Positions 48,868-58,481 of a stretch of DNA of 64,000 bases are shown in pieces; the first letter of the stretch is position 1, and each line of letters starts with the position of its first letter. This DNA comes from Acinetobacter halotolerans. Lineage in GTDB: Bacteria; Pseudomonadota; Gammaproteobacteria; Pseudomonadales; Moraxellaceae. A program made the position numbers and the translations under genes. The notes under the pieces are model-generated. The model worked only from the letters and a program-made list of their open reading frames with translations, did not search any database and was not told the origin of the DNA. The stretch covers positions 1-64,000 of the forward strand of contig NZ_SGIM01000001.1 of assembly GCF_004208515.1 (NCBI RefSeq), in the 5' to 3' direction.

Positions 48868-49506
48868 ATGAATACCGATCAAAATGTATCTTTGGTAAGT
48901 CCAGTCACGCCTGTGATCGAGCAGCATACAAAGATTGAAGATGCATTGGCGATGCTGATAGGAACATTTATCCTGTCTTTTGCCATGGTTTTATTGAAAC
49001 AAGCAGGGATTATGACTGGGGGAACAGCGGGTTTATCTTTGTTGATTCATTACATTACCGACATTCAGTTCGGCATTTTATTCTTTCTAATCAATATTCC
49101 ATTTTATTATTTAGCTTATAAAAAAATGGGGTTTGCCTTGGTGCTCAAAACCTTTATTGCAGTGGCATTATTGGCTGGTTTTACTGAAACCATTCCTCAT
49201 TTTGTTCAGCTTGCCACTGTACACCCAATTTATGCGACTGTGTTTGCCAATGTACTGATGGGCGTGAGTTTTCTAATTTTGTTTCGCCATCGCTCAAGTT
49301 TGGGTGGAATCAATCTATTGGTGCTTTATTTACAAGAACGTTTTGATATTCCAGCAGGAAAGGCGCAGATGGGGATCGATGTGGCGATCTTGCTGGTGTC
49401 GTTATTTTTTGTGGATTGGACATTAATTCTGATTTCAATTTTTGGTGCGGTGATTCTAAATTCGATTATTTTACTGAATCATAAAACCAGTCGTTATGTG
49501 GCTTGA
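48868..49506 (+). CDS. YitT-family membrane protein
   Basis: A 212-residue inner-membrane protein with five to six helices of the YitT/DUF161 type (MLIGTFILSFAMVLLKQAGIMTGGTAGLSLL; SSLGGINLLVLYLQE). It lacks the C-terminal DUF2179 domain of longer Firmicutes members, as usual for proteobacterial ones. The ATG at 48868 is preferred; an upstream ATG at 48805 would add a poorly conserved hydrophobic leader. Function unknown; transport is possible. Confidence 0.82.
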   Translation: MNTDQNVSLVSPVTPVIEQHTKIEDALAMLIGTFILSFAMVLLKQAGIMTGGTAGLSLLIHYITDIQFGILFFLINIPFYYLAYKKMGFALVLKTFIAVALLAGFTETIPHFVQLATVHPIYATVFANVLMGVSFLILFRHRSSLGGINLLVLYLQERFDIPAGKAQMGIDVAILLVSLFFVDWTLILISIFGAVILNSIILLNHKTSRYVA

Positions 49507-49618
49507 ATACACTTTCTCATATTGACTCTAGTGTTGAAGAACTAAAGAGATGTTTATAATGAGAATCTAGATTTTATTCAATACATAAAATTACCGAAGT
49601 AATGATATGCCTAGCAGT

Positions 49619-49657
49619 AAAAAGGCTTCATAAAGAGATTCTTTATGAAGCCTTTTT
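49619..49657. terminator. Strong bidirectional terminator overlapping a gene end
   Basis: Perfect 17-bp arms (49619-49635 and 49641-49657) with a 5-nt loop, A and T runs at both ends. It ends both the YitT transcript and the convergent hypothetical gene, whose last four codons and stop lie inside the stem. Confidence 0.93.
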
Positions 49658-50023
49658 GTCATGACATAAAAAAAATAACGAGAGACCAAAAAGCATAGCT
49701 AAAATAATGTTTTTTATAAGGGAATCAAAAATATCGGAAGTCATGATCATGATTGTATTTTCTATTGGATAAGTTACAGGTATTCCATGAAGAATATGCC
49801 TTATGAACATGTGATAAGGTGGAAATATCATAAAAAAAACATATAAGAACCATATAAAGGAAATGATGATATTCGATTTATTTTTAACTTTTTTTATGTA
49901 GAGATAGGTACATGAAAACAAGATTAGATATGAGAGTGAAGGATCATAAAAAAAAGTTGCAAAAGCAGGAAAGAATAATATTAACCAGCTTAAATAAGTA
50001 AATATTTTGTTTGTATTATTCAT
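49643..50023 (-). CDS. Hypothetical membrane protein
   Basis: A 126-residue, A+T-rich gene encoding a protein with about four hydrophobic helices (about 8-40, 50-68, 82-95, 103-120) and a short basic end. No family recognised. Its stop codon and last codons fall within the perfect terminator stem at 49619-49657. It sits between glmS and the YitT gene, just past the glmS 3' end, where Tn7-like elements commonly insert, so an acquired origin is possible. No recombinase or end repeats are visible. Confidence 0.6.
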   Translation of the reverse strand: MNNTNKIFTYLSWLILFFPAFATFFYDPSLSYLILFSCTYLYIKKVKNKSNIIISFIWFLYVFFMIFPPYHMFIRHILHGIPVTYPIENTIMIMTSDIFDSLIKNIILAMLFGLSLFFLCHDKKAS

Positions 50024-50041
50024 ATCATCAGAATTTAATTG

Positions 50042-50072
50042 TTGTATGAGAGTAATTTATACTCTCATACAA
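50042..50072 (-). terminator. 13-bp hairpin downstream of glmS
   Basis: Perfect arms TTGTATGAGAGTA (50042-50054) / TACTCTCATACAA (50060-50072) around ATTTA. It starts 24 bp past the glmS stop. The T run is weak. Probably the glmS terminator. Confidence 0.6.
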
Positions 50073-50100
50073 ATAATTGAAATATCTGAATGAATTTACT
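50066..50100 (-). other. Predicted attTn7 region (unoccupied)
   Basis: The glmS 3' end encodes the conserved NLAKSVTVE tail that TnsD-type proteins bind. Tn7 insertions fall about 25 bp past the stop, here near 50071. No Tn7 end sequence or transposition gene is visible there, so the site appears empty. This rests on known Tn7 behaviour, not on a visible insertion. Confidence 0.45.
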
Positions 50101-51934
50101 CTACAGTAACGCTCTTGGCGAGGTTACGTGGCTGATCGACATCCGTTCCACGTAATACCGCAACATGGTAAGACAACAATTGCACTGGAATACTGTAAAC
50201 AATTGGTGCTAACCATTCATTAATCGTTGGAATATGCACGACATGTTGACGTTCTTTAGCTTTAATACCGCTATTTTCATCTGCAAATACAAACAATTCA
50301 CCGCCACGCGCTTGTACTTCTTCCATATTCGATTTTAATTTATCGAGCATTTCATCCTTTGGCGCTAAAATCACGATTGGCATTTCATTGTCCACTAAGG
50401 CCAGTGGACCATGCTTGAGTTCACCCGCGGCATAACCTTCAGCATGGATATATGAAATTTCTTTCAGTTTCAACGCACCTTCAAGCGCGATTGGGAAATG
50501 CGTACCACGGCCTAAGAATAAGCAGTGGTTTTTCTCAACAAATAGCGTTGATAAACGTAGAATTTCGGTATCACATTGCAAGGTATCTAAAATGACTTTC
50601 GGACAGTGCCACAATGCTTCTATGATTTCTGTACATTGTGACGCAGAAAGCTGTTGCTTGACTTCGCCCACTTTGAGAATGAGTAACATCAAAGCAGCCA
50701 GCTGTGTAGTGAAGGCTTTGGTTGATGCAACCCCAATTTCAGGACCTGCCAGTGTCAACAAATGATGATCTGTCTCACGCACCATTGATGAGGTCGCAAC
50801 GTTACAAATCGTCATGGTGCTAATGTTAATATTTTGCGCTTTCGCACGTTTTTGAGTTTCACGTAATGCCGCTAAAGTATCTGCTGTTTCACCTGATTGA
50901 GAAATGCAGACATACAAGGTATTTGCGACAACGACAGGAGTGCGATAGCGGAATTCGCTGGCAATTTCAATTTGGCAAGATACCCCAATCAACTGTTCAA
51001 ACCAGTATTTTGCGATCATCCCAGAATGATAACTGGTACCGCAGGCAATGATTTGTACTTGTTGAATCTTACTAAAATCAGCGTTGGCATGGCTGAGGAA
51101 GTCGTCACGTAAGCTATTGCCATTCAGTGCTTGAGAAATAGTTTGCTGAATCGCCTCAGGCTGTTCATAAATCTCTTTCAGCATGAAGTGTTTATATTCA
51201 CCTTTTGATGCATTGCTTACCGTTGCATCCAATTCTTTGACTGGACGCTCAACTGCTTCACCATTGACAAAAACTTCAATACTGCTGCGTGTTAAGCGGG
51301 CAATATCACCTTCTTCTAAATAAACGAAGCGATTGGTGACAGGCAATAATGCCAATTGGTCTGAACTAATAAAATTCTCGCCGATTCCCACGCCGATGAC
51401 GAGCGGTGAACCTTCACGTACGGTGATGAGTTCATCTGGATGTGCGGTGTGAATAATACCCAACGCATACGCGCCTTTAAGCTGAGGTGCTACCTTTTGT
51501 ACCGCCTCTAATAAGCTGTCCGTTTGTTTCAGGGCATCATTGACCAGATGTGCAACCACTTCGGTATCGGTTTGAGAGCTAAACACATAACCTTGCGCTT
51601 GAAGTTCATCTTTGAGTTCTTGGTAGTTTTCAATAATACCGTTGTGAACCACCGCAACATTACCTGAAATGTGAGGATGGGCATTATTTTCAGTGGGTTT
51701 ACCATGTGTGGCCCAACGGGTATGGGCAATCCCGATATTACCCGTTAATTTTTGTTCAGCGACCGCTTCATCTAAATTAGCGACTTTACCGACGCGACGT
51801 TCACGTAAGATTTTTTGATTATTCAATAATGCTAAACCTGCCGAATCGTAACCACGATATTCGAGACGTTTAAGACCTTCAATAAGAATATCGGTTACAC
51901 AACGTTCAGCAACGCCACCAACAATACCACACAT
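50096..51934 (-). CDS. glmS: Glucosamine-6-phosphate synthase (isomerizing)
   Basis: A 612-residue enzyme making glucosamine-6-phosphate from fructose-6-phosphate and glutamine. The N-terminal class II glutaminase uses Cys2 (MCGIVGG) with RWATHG and HNGIIEN; two SIS sugar-isomerase domains follow (CGTSYHSGM; SQSGETADT), ending in the conserved PRNLAKSVTVE. AGAGGAT precedes the ATG. It lies 12 bp behind glmU, forming the glmU-glmS operon for UDP-GlcNAc. No GlmS ribozyme motif was noticed, as expected for a Gram-negative. Confidence 0.97.
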   Translation of the reverse strand: MCGIVGGVAERCVTDILIEGLKRLEYRGYDSAGLALLNNQKILRERRVGKVANLDEAVAEQKLTGNIGIAHTRWATHGKPTENNAHPHISGNVAVVHNGIIENYQELKDELQAQGYVFSSQTDTEVVAHLVNDALKQTDSLLEAVQKVAPQLKGAYALGIIHTAHPDELITVREGSPLVIGVGIGENFISSDQLALLPVTNRFVYLEEGDIARLTRSSIEVFVNGEAVERPVKELDATVSNASKGEYKHFMLKEIYEQPEAIQQTISQALNGNSLRDDFLSHANADFSKIQQVQIIACGTSYHSGMIAKYWFEQLIGVSCQIEIASEFRYRTPVVVANTLYVCISQSGETADTLAALRETQKRAKAQNINISTMTICNVATSSMVRETDHHLLTLAGPEIGVASTKAFTTQLAALMLLILKVGEVKQQLSASQCTEIIEALWHCPKVILDTLQCDTEILRLSTLFVEKNHCLFLGRGTHFPIALEGALKLKEISYIHAEGYAAGELKHGPLALVDNEMPIVILAPKDEMLDKLKSNMEEVQARGGELFVFADENSGIKAKERQHVVHIPTINEWLAPIVYSIPVQLLSYHVAVLRGTDVDQPRNLAKSVTVE

Positions 51935-51946
51935 AATTTTATCCTC

Positions 51947-53311
51947 TTATTTTTCCAATTTCTGGGGACGTTGATAATTTGCTTTTTCAAACTGTTTAGA
52001 ACGTTCGACTGCCAAACTATGCCCAGCCACATCTCGAGTTAGGGTTGAACCAGCGCCAGTGGTGGCACCTTGACCAATTTTAATGGGTGCAACCAACGAG
52101 TTATTGGTGCCAATAAAGACCTGATCTTCAATAATGGTTCTGTGCTTATTTGCGCCATCATAATTACAAGTAATGGTACCCGCCCCAATATTGCAATCAG
52201 CACCGATATCGGCATCACCTAAATAGGTGAAGTGATTGGCTTTAGAACCTTGGCCAATATTCGAGTTTTTAACCTCAACGAAGTTGCCAATATGCACATC
52301 ATTGGCTAATTTTGCACCTGGGCGTAGACGAGCAAAAGGCCCGATCTGCGCATTTTCACCGACAACTGCATTTTCAAACACACTATAAGCTTGAACTTTG
52401 GTGCCCGCAGCAATACGCGTATTTTTTAAAATACATCCTGCGCCGAGCTGAACGTTATCGCCAAGTTCGCAGTCACCTTCAATGATAACATTGACATCAA
52501 TCAGTACATCTTGACCACAGAGCAAGCGACCACGCAAATCGAAACGACTTGGGTCGATCAAATGCACACCTTGTTGCATCAACTCTTTGGCTTGTTGTTG
52601 TTGAAATTGGCGCTCTAAAGTTGCGAGCTGTAAACGATCATTGACACCTTCGACTTCAAATGCCAATTCAGGTTGAATCGATGCAATTTCTAAACCATCC
52701 GCAACTGCCATCGCGACAATATCGGTCAAGTAATATTCACCTTGAGAGTTGTCATTAGACAGTTTTGGTAACCATTGATGCAATTTGGCATTACTGACAC
52801 AGTAAATGCCCGTGTTGATTTCTTGAATTTGACGCTGTTCTTCATTTGCGTCTTTATGTTCAACGATTGCTTGAATTTTTCCAGCTTCACGAACGATACG
52901 ACCATAACCAGTTGGGTTTTCAACATTGAGCGTGATCATACCAATACCTGATTGACTAGAGGCATCAAGTAGTTGTTCAAGCGTGCTTTGACGAACCAAA
53001 GGCACATCACCGTAGAGTATTAAAGAAACACCATCGTGAGGTAAAACAGGTAAAGTTACTTGAACAGCATGACCTGTTCCAAGTTGTTCAGCTTGTTCAA
53101 CCCATTCAATCTGTTCTTCAGCAAAGCTTTGTTTGACCAGTTCTCCGCCATGCCCATAAATGGTAATAATATTTTGAGCCTGTAGCTTTTTTGCTGTTTG
53201 AATCACGTGACCAAGTAGTGGGCGACCCGCGAGTGGTTGTAATACTTTTGGTCGTTGTGAACGCATTCGCGTTCCTTTCCCTGCGGCAAGAATAATAACT
53301 GTTGTTGACAT
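51947..53311 (-). CDS. glmU: GlcNAc-1-P uridyltransferase / GlcN-1-P acetyltransferase
   Basis: A 454-residue bifunctional enzyme completing UDP-GlcNAc synthesis. The N-terminal nucleotidyltransferase has [11 protein letters not shown] and LYGDVPL. The C-terminal left-handed beta-helix has hexapeptide repeats (for example [25 protein letters not shown]) and the acetyltransferase region [10 protein letters not shown]. The ATG at 53311 gives [13 protein letters not shown]; the frame start at 53329 is too long. Upstream of glmS in one unit. Confidence 0.97.
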   Translation of the reverse strand: MSTTVIILAAGKGTRMRSQRPKVLQPLAGRPLLGHVIQTAKKLQAQNIITIYGHGGELVKQSFAEEQIEWVEQAEQLGTGHAVQVTLPVLPHDGVSLILYGDVPLVRQSTLEQLLDASSQSGIGMITLNVENPTGYGRIVREAGKIQAIVEHKDANEEQRQIQEINTGIYCVSNAKLHQWLPKLSNDNSQGEYYLTDIVAMAVADGLEIASIQPELAFEVEGVNDRLQLATLERQFQQQQAKELMQQGVHLIDPSRFDLRGRLLCGQDVLIDVNVIIEGDCELGDNVQLGAGCILKNTRIAAGTKVQAYSVFENAVVGENAQIGPFARLRPGAKLANDVHIGNFVEVKNSNIGQGSKANHFTYLGDADIGADCNIGAGTITCNYDGANKHRTIIEDQVFIGTNNSLVAPIKIGQGATTGAGSTLTRDVAGHSLAVERSKQFEKANYQRPQKLEK

Positions 53312-53333
53312 GATTAACTCTAATATCAATAGC

Positions 53334-53855
53334 TTAAGTTAGAAAATAAAAGTGAAGAATAAAAATACAAAGTGCTGCCCAAATTCCTGCAATGATGTCA
53401 TCCAGCATAATGCCTAGACCACCAGACACTTTTTGGTCCGCCCAATTGATTGGGAAGGGTTTCCAAATGTCGAAGATGCGGAACAAGATGAATCCGATGA
53501 GGACCCATAGCCAATTTAGTTGTTGTAAATACAATAGAGGAAGTAAGGTGATGGATTGTCCAGCAAATTCATCCCATACAATACGCCCATCATCATGTAC
53601 ATTGAGGACTTTGGCGGTATGTCCACATATATAAATGCCGATCAGTGACATCAATAGAACCACCACCATACTGGCAGATAATCCGAGATATAGCCAAAGT
53701 GGGGCGAAAAGTAAGGCGAAAGCTGAGCCAAAAGTACCTGGTGCTTTAGGACTGAGACCAGAACCAAAGCCAACACCACAGAAAACGATGCAGCGGTTAT
53801 ACCAAGTCATTTGATTGAAGCGAATGGGTGGTTTATGCAAAGTGTTGGTATCCAT
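53334..53855 (-). CDS. pgpA: Phosphatidylglycerophosphatase A
   Basis: A 173-residue inner-membrane phosphatase making phosphatidylglycerol. Family marks: [38 protein letters not shown], and [17 protein letters not shown], with three to four hydrophobic segments. The ATG at 53855 gives the usual length; it overlaps the thiL 3' end by 23 bp. Last gene of the rib-nus-thi-pgp unit. Confidence 0.94.
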   Translation of the reverse strand: MDTNTLHKPPIRFNQMTWYNRCIVFCGVGFGSGLSPKAPGTFGSAFALLFAPLWLYLGLSASMVVVLLMSLIGIYICGHTAKVLNVHDDGRIVWDEFAGQSITLLPLLYLQQLNWLWVLIGFILFRIFDIWKPFPINWADQKVSGGLGIMLDDIIAGIWAALCIFILHFYFLT

Positions 53856-54750
53856 GAACATCCAATGGGCAAATCTCGCCCATATACTCAAATAGCAATC
53901 CAGTTTGCTGGGCAATTTCGCCGATTATTGTAAGCGGAACATCTAAGTGTTGTCGCAGCAGTTTCTCATAGTTTTGCGGTGATATTGTAAAGCATAATTC
54001 GTAATCATCGCCGCCAGCCAGCGCATAATGCCAAGCCTGCCGCAAATCTATACTTTTTAGTGACTCATCTATCGGTAGCTGATCGAGTAATAATTTTGCA
54101 CCGAGTTTGGATGCTTTTAGAATATGGCTGAGGTCTTGTGCAAGTCCATCCGAAATATCAATCATACTGGATGCCAAGCCTTTGAGCTGTTGTCCTAAAT
54201 GACAACGTGGCGTTGGATAGTCGAGGCGTTGTTGTAAAGGATGACCTAAATGTTGTAGTCCGTATGCAGCATCACCGATCTGACCGCTGACACAAATGTA
54301 ATCGCCGACTTGAGCACCAGATCGAGTTATTGCTTGACCGTGTTCAATCCAGCCGAGCGCAGTCACACTAATGGTGAGTTGCGTACTCTGAGTAGTATCA
54401 CCACCAATCAATGCAACCCCAAATCGGTCGCAGCAGTCGAATAGCCCCCGACTAAATTCAGCTAACCAATCGTGGTCTACTGTCGGGAGACTTAAAGCAA
54501 GTAAAATACTATGCGGTTTTGCACCCATTGCGGCCAAGTCAGATAAGTTGACCGCTACACTTTTCCAGCCAATCGCATGGGCAGAGGTGTCTAAAGGGAA
54601 GTGACGACCCGCAACAAGCGTGTCTGTACAGATCACCAATTGTTGTGAGGGAGGTGGGGTGACAATGGCTGAGTCATCGCCAATTCCTAAACTGACATCA
54701 GGTTTTGATGGACGTTTAAAATATTGATCAATAATAGAAAACTCAGCCAT
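53833..54750 (-). CDS. thiL: Thiamine-monophosphate kinase
   Basis: A 305-residue enzyme phosphorylating thiamine monophosphate to the diphosphate cofactor. Motifs: LGIGDDSAIV (metal and ATP), VNLSDLAAMGAKP, GGDTTQS and the C-terminal SDGLAQDL and GGDDYEL. Complete length. Gap to nusB 15 bp, overlap with pgpA 23 bp, so translation is coupled. Confidence 0.95.
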   Translation of the reverse strand: MAEFSIIDQYFKRPSKPDVSLGIGDDSAIVTPPPSQQLVICTDTLVAGRHFPLDTSAHAIGWKSVAVNLSDLAAMGAKPHSILLALSLPTVDHDWLAEFSRGLFDCCDRFGVALIGGDTTQSTQLTISVTALGWIEHGQAITRSGAQVGDYICVSGQIGDAAYGLQHLGHPLQQRLDYPTPRCHLGQQLKGLASSMIDISDGLAQDLSHILKASKLGAKLLLDQLPIDESLKSIDLRQAWHYALAGGDDYELCFTISPQNYEKLLRQHLDVPLTIIGEIAQQTGLLFEYMGEICPLDVHGYQHFA

Positions 54751-54765
54751 AGCACATCAAGCCTA

Positions 54766-55215
54766 TTATTTAGCTTGCTGTTTTTCAGCTTCACGTAGTT
54801 TTGATGATAAACGGTCTAATACACCATTGATGTATTTATGACTATCAGCACCACCAAAGTGTTTTGCTAACTCAATTGCTTCGTCAAGCACCACGCGATA
54901 TGGAACTTCGAGATGATCGCGTAGTTCATAGGCACCAAGTCGTAATGTCGCAAGTTCGACACCATCTAGTGCGCTTAACTCACGGTCAAGGACTGGAATA
55001 AGTAACTCATCTAAAGCGTCATGTTGAGCAACCACTTGCGTGAGCAATTCATGGTAATAGTTAAGGTCAACTTTGTGCATGGCATTTTCGACACGAGTAC
55101 GTGCTTCAATTTCATGAACAGGATTATGACTCATTTGCCATTCATAAATCCCTTGTACAGCAAAACGACGTGCTTTGCGTTTCGCTGCATAAGCGGCCTG
55201 AAGTGTTTGCGACAT
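54766..55215 (-). CDS. nusB: Transcription antitermination factor NusB
   Basis: A 149-residue all-helical RNA-binding protein working with NusE on rRNA boxA. Family text: [56 protein letters not shown]-like [12 protein letters not shown]. Length normal. Three bp from ribH, in the standard ribH-nusB-thiL order. Confidence 0.96.
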   Translation of the reverse strand: MSQTLQAAYAAKRKARRFAVQGIYEWQMSHNPVHEIEARTRVENAMHKVDLNYYHELLTQVVAQHDALDELLIPVLDRELSALDGVELATLRLGAYELRDHLEVPYRVVLDEAIELAKHFGGADSHKYINGVLDRLSSKLREAEKQQAK

Positions 55216-55218
55216 GCT

Positions 55219-55689
55219 TTAAATTGCCTTTAATAAGTTAACCATTTCGATCGCAGTAAGTGCAGCTTCGCTACCTTTATTACCTGCTTTCGTACCAGAG
55301 CGTTCAATTGCTTGTTCAATACTGTCTGTTGTCAAGACACCATTGATGACAGGCATTGTGCTTTCAAGTGCAACAACGCCTAAGCCTTTTGCACATTCAC
55401 CTGCAACAAAGTCAAAGTGTGGCGTACTACCACGGATCACCGCACCTAATGCAATAATGGCATCAAAGTTTTTTGATGCAGCGAGTTTTTTCGCCACAAT
55501 AGGGAGTTCCCACGCACCTGGTGCATGAATCACGGTGATCGCTTCTTCTGAAACGCCATGGCGTTTTAAAGTGTCGATAGCACCTTCAAGTAAATGTTCA
55601 ACCACAAAACTGTTGAAACGACCCACTAAGATCGCATAGCGACCTTCGCTTGCGAGATGTAATAAACCTTCAATTCGGCGAATTGCCAT
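55219..55689 (-). CDS. ribH: 6,7-dimethyl-8-ribityllumazine synthase
   Basis: A 156-residue subunit of the riboflavin pathway capsid-like enzyme, joining the RibB product with the pyrimidine intermediate. Motifs: [48 protein letters not shown] (active-site His) and [26 protein letters not shown] precedes the ATG. It starts 11 bp after ribBA. Confidence 0.96.
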   Translation of the reverse strand: MAIRRIEGLLHLASEGRYAILVGRFNSFVVEHLLEGAIDTLKRHGVSEEAITVIHAPGAWELPIVAKKLAASKNFDAIIALGAVIRGSTPHFDFVAGECAKGLGVVALESTMPVINGVLTTDSIEQAIERSGTKAGNKGSEAALTAIEMVNLLKAI

Positions 55690-55700
55690 AGCAACCTCGA

Positions 55701-56822
55701 TTATTTTACTGTGATTTGATCGGCAGTGATGTATTCCACGACCTCTAAATTAAATCCGGATAAGGCATTAAAACGAAGTGGGGAACTCAGCAACTTCATT
55801 TTCTCAACGCCTAAATCACGTAGAATTTGTGCGCCTACACCAATGGTTTGATATTGATGTGAAAGGGCAGCATTGGATTTAAGTGGCTTCGGCTGATTTA
55901 ACTGATCGAAAGCGTGGCCTAAATCTTGTAAATGATCTTGACCGATCCAAACTAAAACGCCACGTTCACTGGCTGCAATGGTTTTCAGCGCAAGATCTAG
56001 ATTCCAAGCAGGAGAGCCATCTGCTTTATTCAGTTTTAATAAGTCACGAATTGGACTAAAGCCATGTACGCGGACAGTAGTCACACCTTGTTTCGGCTCA
56101 CCTTTCACTAAAGCTAAATGAATATCTGGATTGCCAAGTTCACGGTATTTATACAGTTCAAATGTACCATATTCTGTTTGTATGCTTTCTTGCGACAAAC
56201 GCTCTACGGTTTGTTCATTGGTCATACGGTAGTGAATCAGATCTGCAATGGTTCCAATTTTTAAACCATGTTTTTCAGCAAAAATTTCCAGATCCGCACG
56301 ACGTGCCATAGTGCCATCTTCATTAATGATTTCACAAATGACAGAGGCAGGTTCTAAGCCAGCAAGTCGAGCGAGATCACAACCAGCTTCGGTGTGTCCT
56401 GCACGATGAAGTACACCACCCGGTTGAGCCATTAATGGGAAAATATGACCCGGCTGCACAATATCGCTTGGTTTGGCATGTGCAGCAACTGCAGCATGAA
56501 TGGTATGGGCACGTTCAGCCGCTGAAATCCCAGTGCTAATGCCTTCCGCCGCTTCAATTGAAAGGGTGAAGTTGGTTGCATGCTGTGCGCCGTTTTGATC
56601 AACCATTAAAGGGAGGTTGAGTTGTTTACAACGTTCGCGACTCAGGGTCAGGCAGACCAAACCACGTGCATGAGTGATCATGAAGTTAATATCTTCAGGA
56701 CGAACATGCGTTGCAGCGATGACTAAATCACCTTCATTTTCACGATCTTCATCATCCATCAGGATGACCATTTTGCCTGCACGAATATCTGCGACAAGCT
56801 CTTCAACACAACTTAGCGGCAT
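55701..56822 (-). CDS. ribBA: 3,4-dihydroxy-2-butanone-4-phosphate synthase with RibA-like tail
   Basis: A 373-residue protein. The N-terminal 200 residues are a complete Rib[28 protein letters not shown], and [17 protein letters not shown]. The C-terminal half aligns by position with GTP cyclohydrolase II. It lacks the zinc and catalytic stretch of RibA (GDVFGSLRCDCG) and instead reads [20 protein letters not shown], so only the RibB reaction is expected. A separate ribA is presumably elsewhere. AGGTGAAAACG precedes the ATG. First gene of the rib-nus-thi-pgp unit. Confidence 0.93.
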   Translation of the reverse strand: MPLSCVEELVADIRAGKMVILMDDEDRENEGDLVIAATHVRPEDINFMITHARGLVCLTLSRERCKQLNLPLMVDQNGAQHATNFTLSIEAAEGISTGISAAERAHTIHAAVAAHAKPSDIVQPGHIFPLMAQPGGVLHRAGHTEAGCDLARLAGLEPASVICEIINEDGTMARRADLEIFAEKHGLKIGTIADLIHYRMTNEQTVERLSQESIQTEYGTFELYKYRELGNPDIHLALVKGEPKQGVTTVRVHGFSPIRDLLKLNKADGSPAWNLDLALKTIAASERGVLVWIGQDHLQDLGHAFDQLNQPKPLKSNAALSHQYQTIGVGAQILRDLGVEKMKLLSSPLRFNALSGFNLEVVEYITADQITVK

Positions 56823-57122
56823 TCGTTTTCACCTTTTTGCTGCCTTTATAGGGCACTAGTATTCGATAAATCTGGCATAGTTTAACGCATTTTAAAAATT
56901 TTCGCCTGTGCTTCTTAGGCGCTGTTGGTATTTTATCGATGGCTTCGACAAAGAGCATTTATCAAGTGCCAATAATCACAGAATTTAAAAAACTGGAGTG
57001 AGCAAAAGCAACGCTTGTCCGAGCGCAAGAAACTCTTGCGCTCTAGGGGTTCATAGGTTGGGCATGAAAAATAAAATTAAAGTGAAAAAACGATTCGATA
57101 CCATTTTATGAGCTTTTCGAAC
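56823..57122. other. 300-bp gene-free stretch with hairpins
   Basis: It holds a perfect 10-bp hairpin GAGCGCAAGA / TCTTGCGCTC with a 3-nt loop (57021-57030, 57034-57043) without a T run, and TCATAGGTT / AACCTATGA repeats flanking the end of the minus gene (about 57050 and 57120). The ribBA promoter is expected at the left. No ORF. Confidence 0.55.
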
Positions 57123-58418
57123 CTATGATTCATCAATTGATGCTTTGGCTTTTTTACCCATCAAAATCTCAGTACGTAGCATCTGCGCCACAGTCGCACA
57201 TTGTTCATTCATGCCATTAATCATAAAAGCATGACGCGTCATGATATTGCTTGGGTTCGGCATTGCGACCAGTTCATAGCTATGTTGAACGGTTTTCAAC
57301 TGCTCATGATTGAGATGTAAAGCGGCTTCTTTGGCGTGTAAATGTTGTGTTAAACGTTTAGCTGCCTCGATGGCATCCAGTTGCATTGCATCAACTGCAC
57401 TAGCAACTGCACCGCGAGTTTGTAGGGCAAAGCGTTTATCTTCACGGTAGCGTTTGTACAGCACTTCAGCCAATAATTGGAAAACAGCACCGACCATCAT
57501 CAAACATTCAAGTGCATGTGGTTGTTCTGCGGTGGTCGATAACGTCGCACCTTCAGCATTAAACTCTTGCACAACACTAATGTGAGCAGCATCAATTTGA
57601 TAATGCTTGGCACAGAGATAGATACTTTTATCTAAGAAAAGTTGGCATAACTTAAAATAAGGAACTGAAACAGATTGGTTGACACTATTCAAGAGTTGTT
57701 TTGGATCATAAAACTGAATATTGAGTGCTAAAGCTTGATCATTAACTTGAGATTGGTCTATTGGGCTTTTCTCAACCCGTGGTTTGGACTGTGCTTTGGT
57801 TTGTTGTTGCGCTTGAGCGACTAAGGTGATGGTATTTTGCTTTTCAAGCGCGAGGGCTTGGGTTAAACGCTGAATTTCATGTTTAAGATGGTTTTCTTGA
57901 TTGATACGCGCCAAGTATTCACTGCGTGTTGGGCGAGCAATCACACGATAAGCCAACCAAATAAGAAAGTGAATAAATAAGGATGCAAATATTGCCAACC
58001 ATTGGGTGCGCAAGATCTCCCCAATGCTAGGTTGAATTAAGGTAATTTCAACCGTTCCGACTTTCTTTTCATTTTGCAATGCATCGCGGACGAATACTTC
58101 GCCCTGACGTGTTTTGGCCATACCACTGGTCGCCAGCACTTGCTGATTTGCATTTAAAATACGAATCGATGCAACGCTTGGATTGGTGGCATAGCGATTG
58201 GCAACCAATGCCAACGAAACGGTATTGGCGGGTTCCAGTTCTGCAAGACTATCTGCCACCAGCTGACTGGTCATCAGCTGTCCTTGGCTGGCGCGATTTT
58301 CATTGAGTTGATGTGTCGTTGCAATCACCAATAAAAAGGTATGCAATGCAAAACTTACGATCAGTAGGCTAGCAAATAGCCCTTGGCGAGGCGCATTCAA
58401 GTTAAATTTCCAAGGCAA
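57123..58418 (-). CDS. Smp/YtjB (AhpA)-like membrane protein
   Basis: A 431-residue inner-membrane protein with one helix near residues 14-33 and another near 140-160 bounding a periplasmic sensor-like loop (SLALVANRYATNPSVASIRIL), then a helical, coiled-coil-rich cytoplasmic part. This topology and its position divergent from serB match the Smp/YtjB family of E. coli. No kinase or cyclase domain is present. The start is a TTG at 58418; no in-frame ATG lies just upstream, and an overlapping ATG at 58428 is out of frame. Function unknown. Confidence 0.8.
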   Translation of the reverse strand: MPWKFNLNAPRQGLFASLLIVSFALHTFLLVIATTHQLNENRASQGQLMTSQLVADSLAELEPANTVSLALVANRYATNPSVASIRILNANQQVLATSGMAKTRQGEVFVRDALQNEKKVGTVEITLIQPSIGEILRTQWLAIFASLFIHFLIWLAYRVIARPTRSEYLARINQENHLKHEIQRLTQALALEKQNTITLVAQAQQQTKAQSKPRVEKSPIDQSQVNDQALALNIQFYDPKQLLNSVNQSVSVPYFKLCQLFLDKSIYLCAKHYQIDAAHISVVQEFNAEGATLSTTAEQPHALECLMMVGAVFQLLAEVLYKRYREDKRFALQTRGAVASAVDAMQLDAIEAAKRLTQHLHAKEAALHLNHEQLKTVQHSYELVAMPNPSNIMTRHAFMINGMNEQCATVAQMLRTEILMGKKAKASIDES

Positions 58419-58481
58419 ATAGATTCATGGGTTATGCTATGATTCTTACACAATAGTTGTCGCTCAAACACGAGTCAATTC

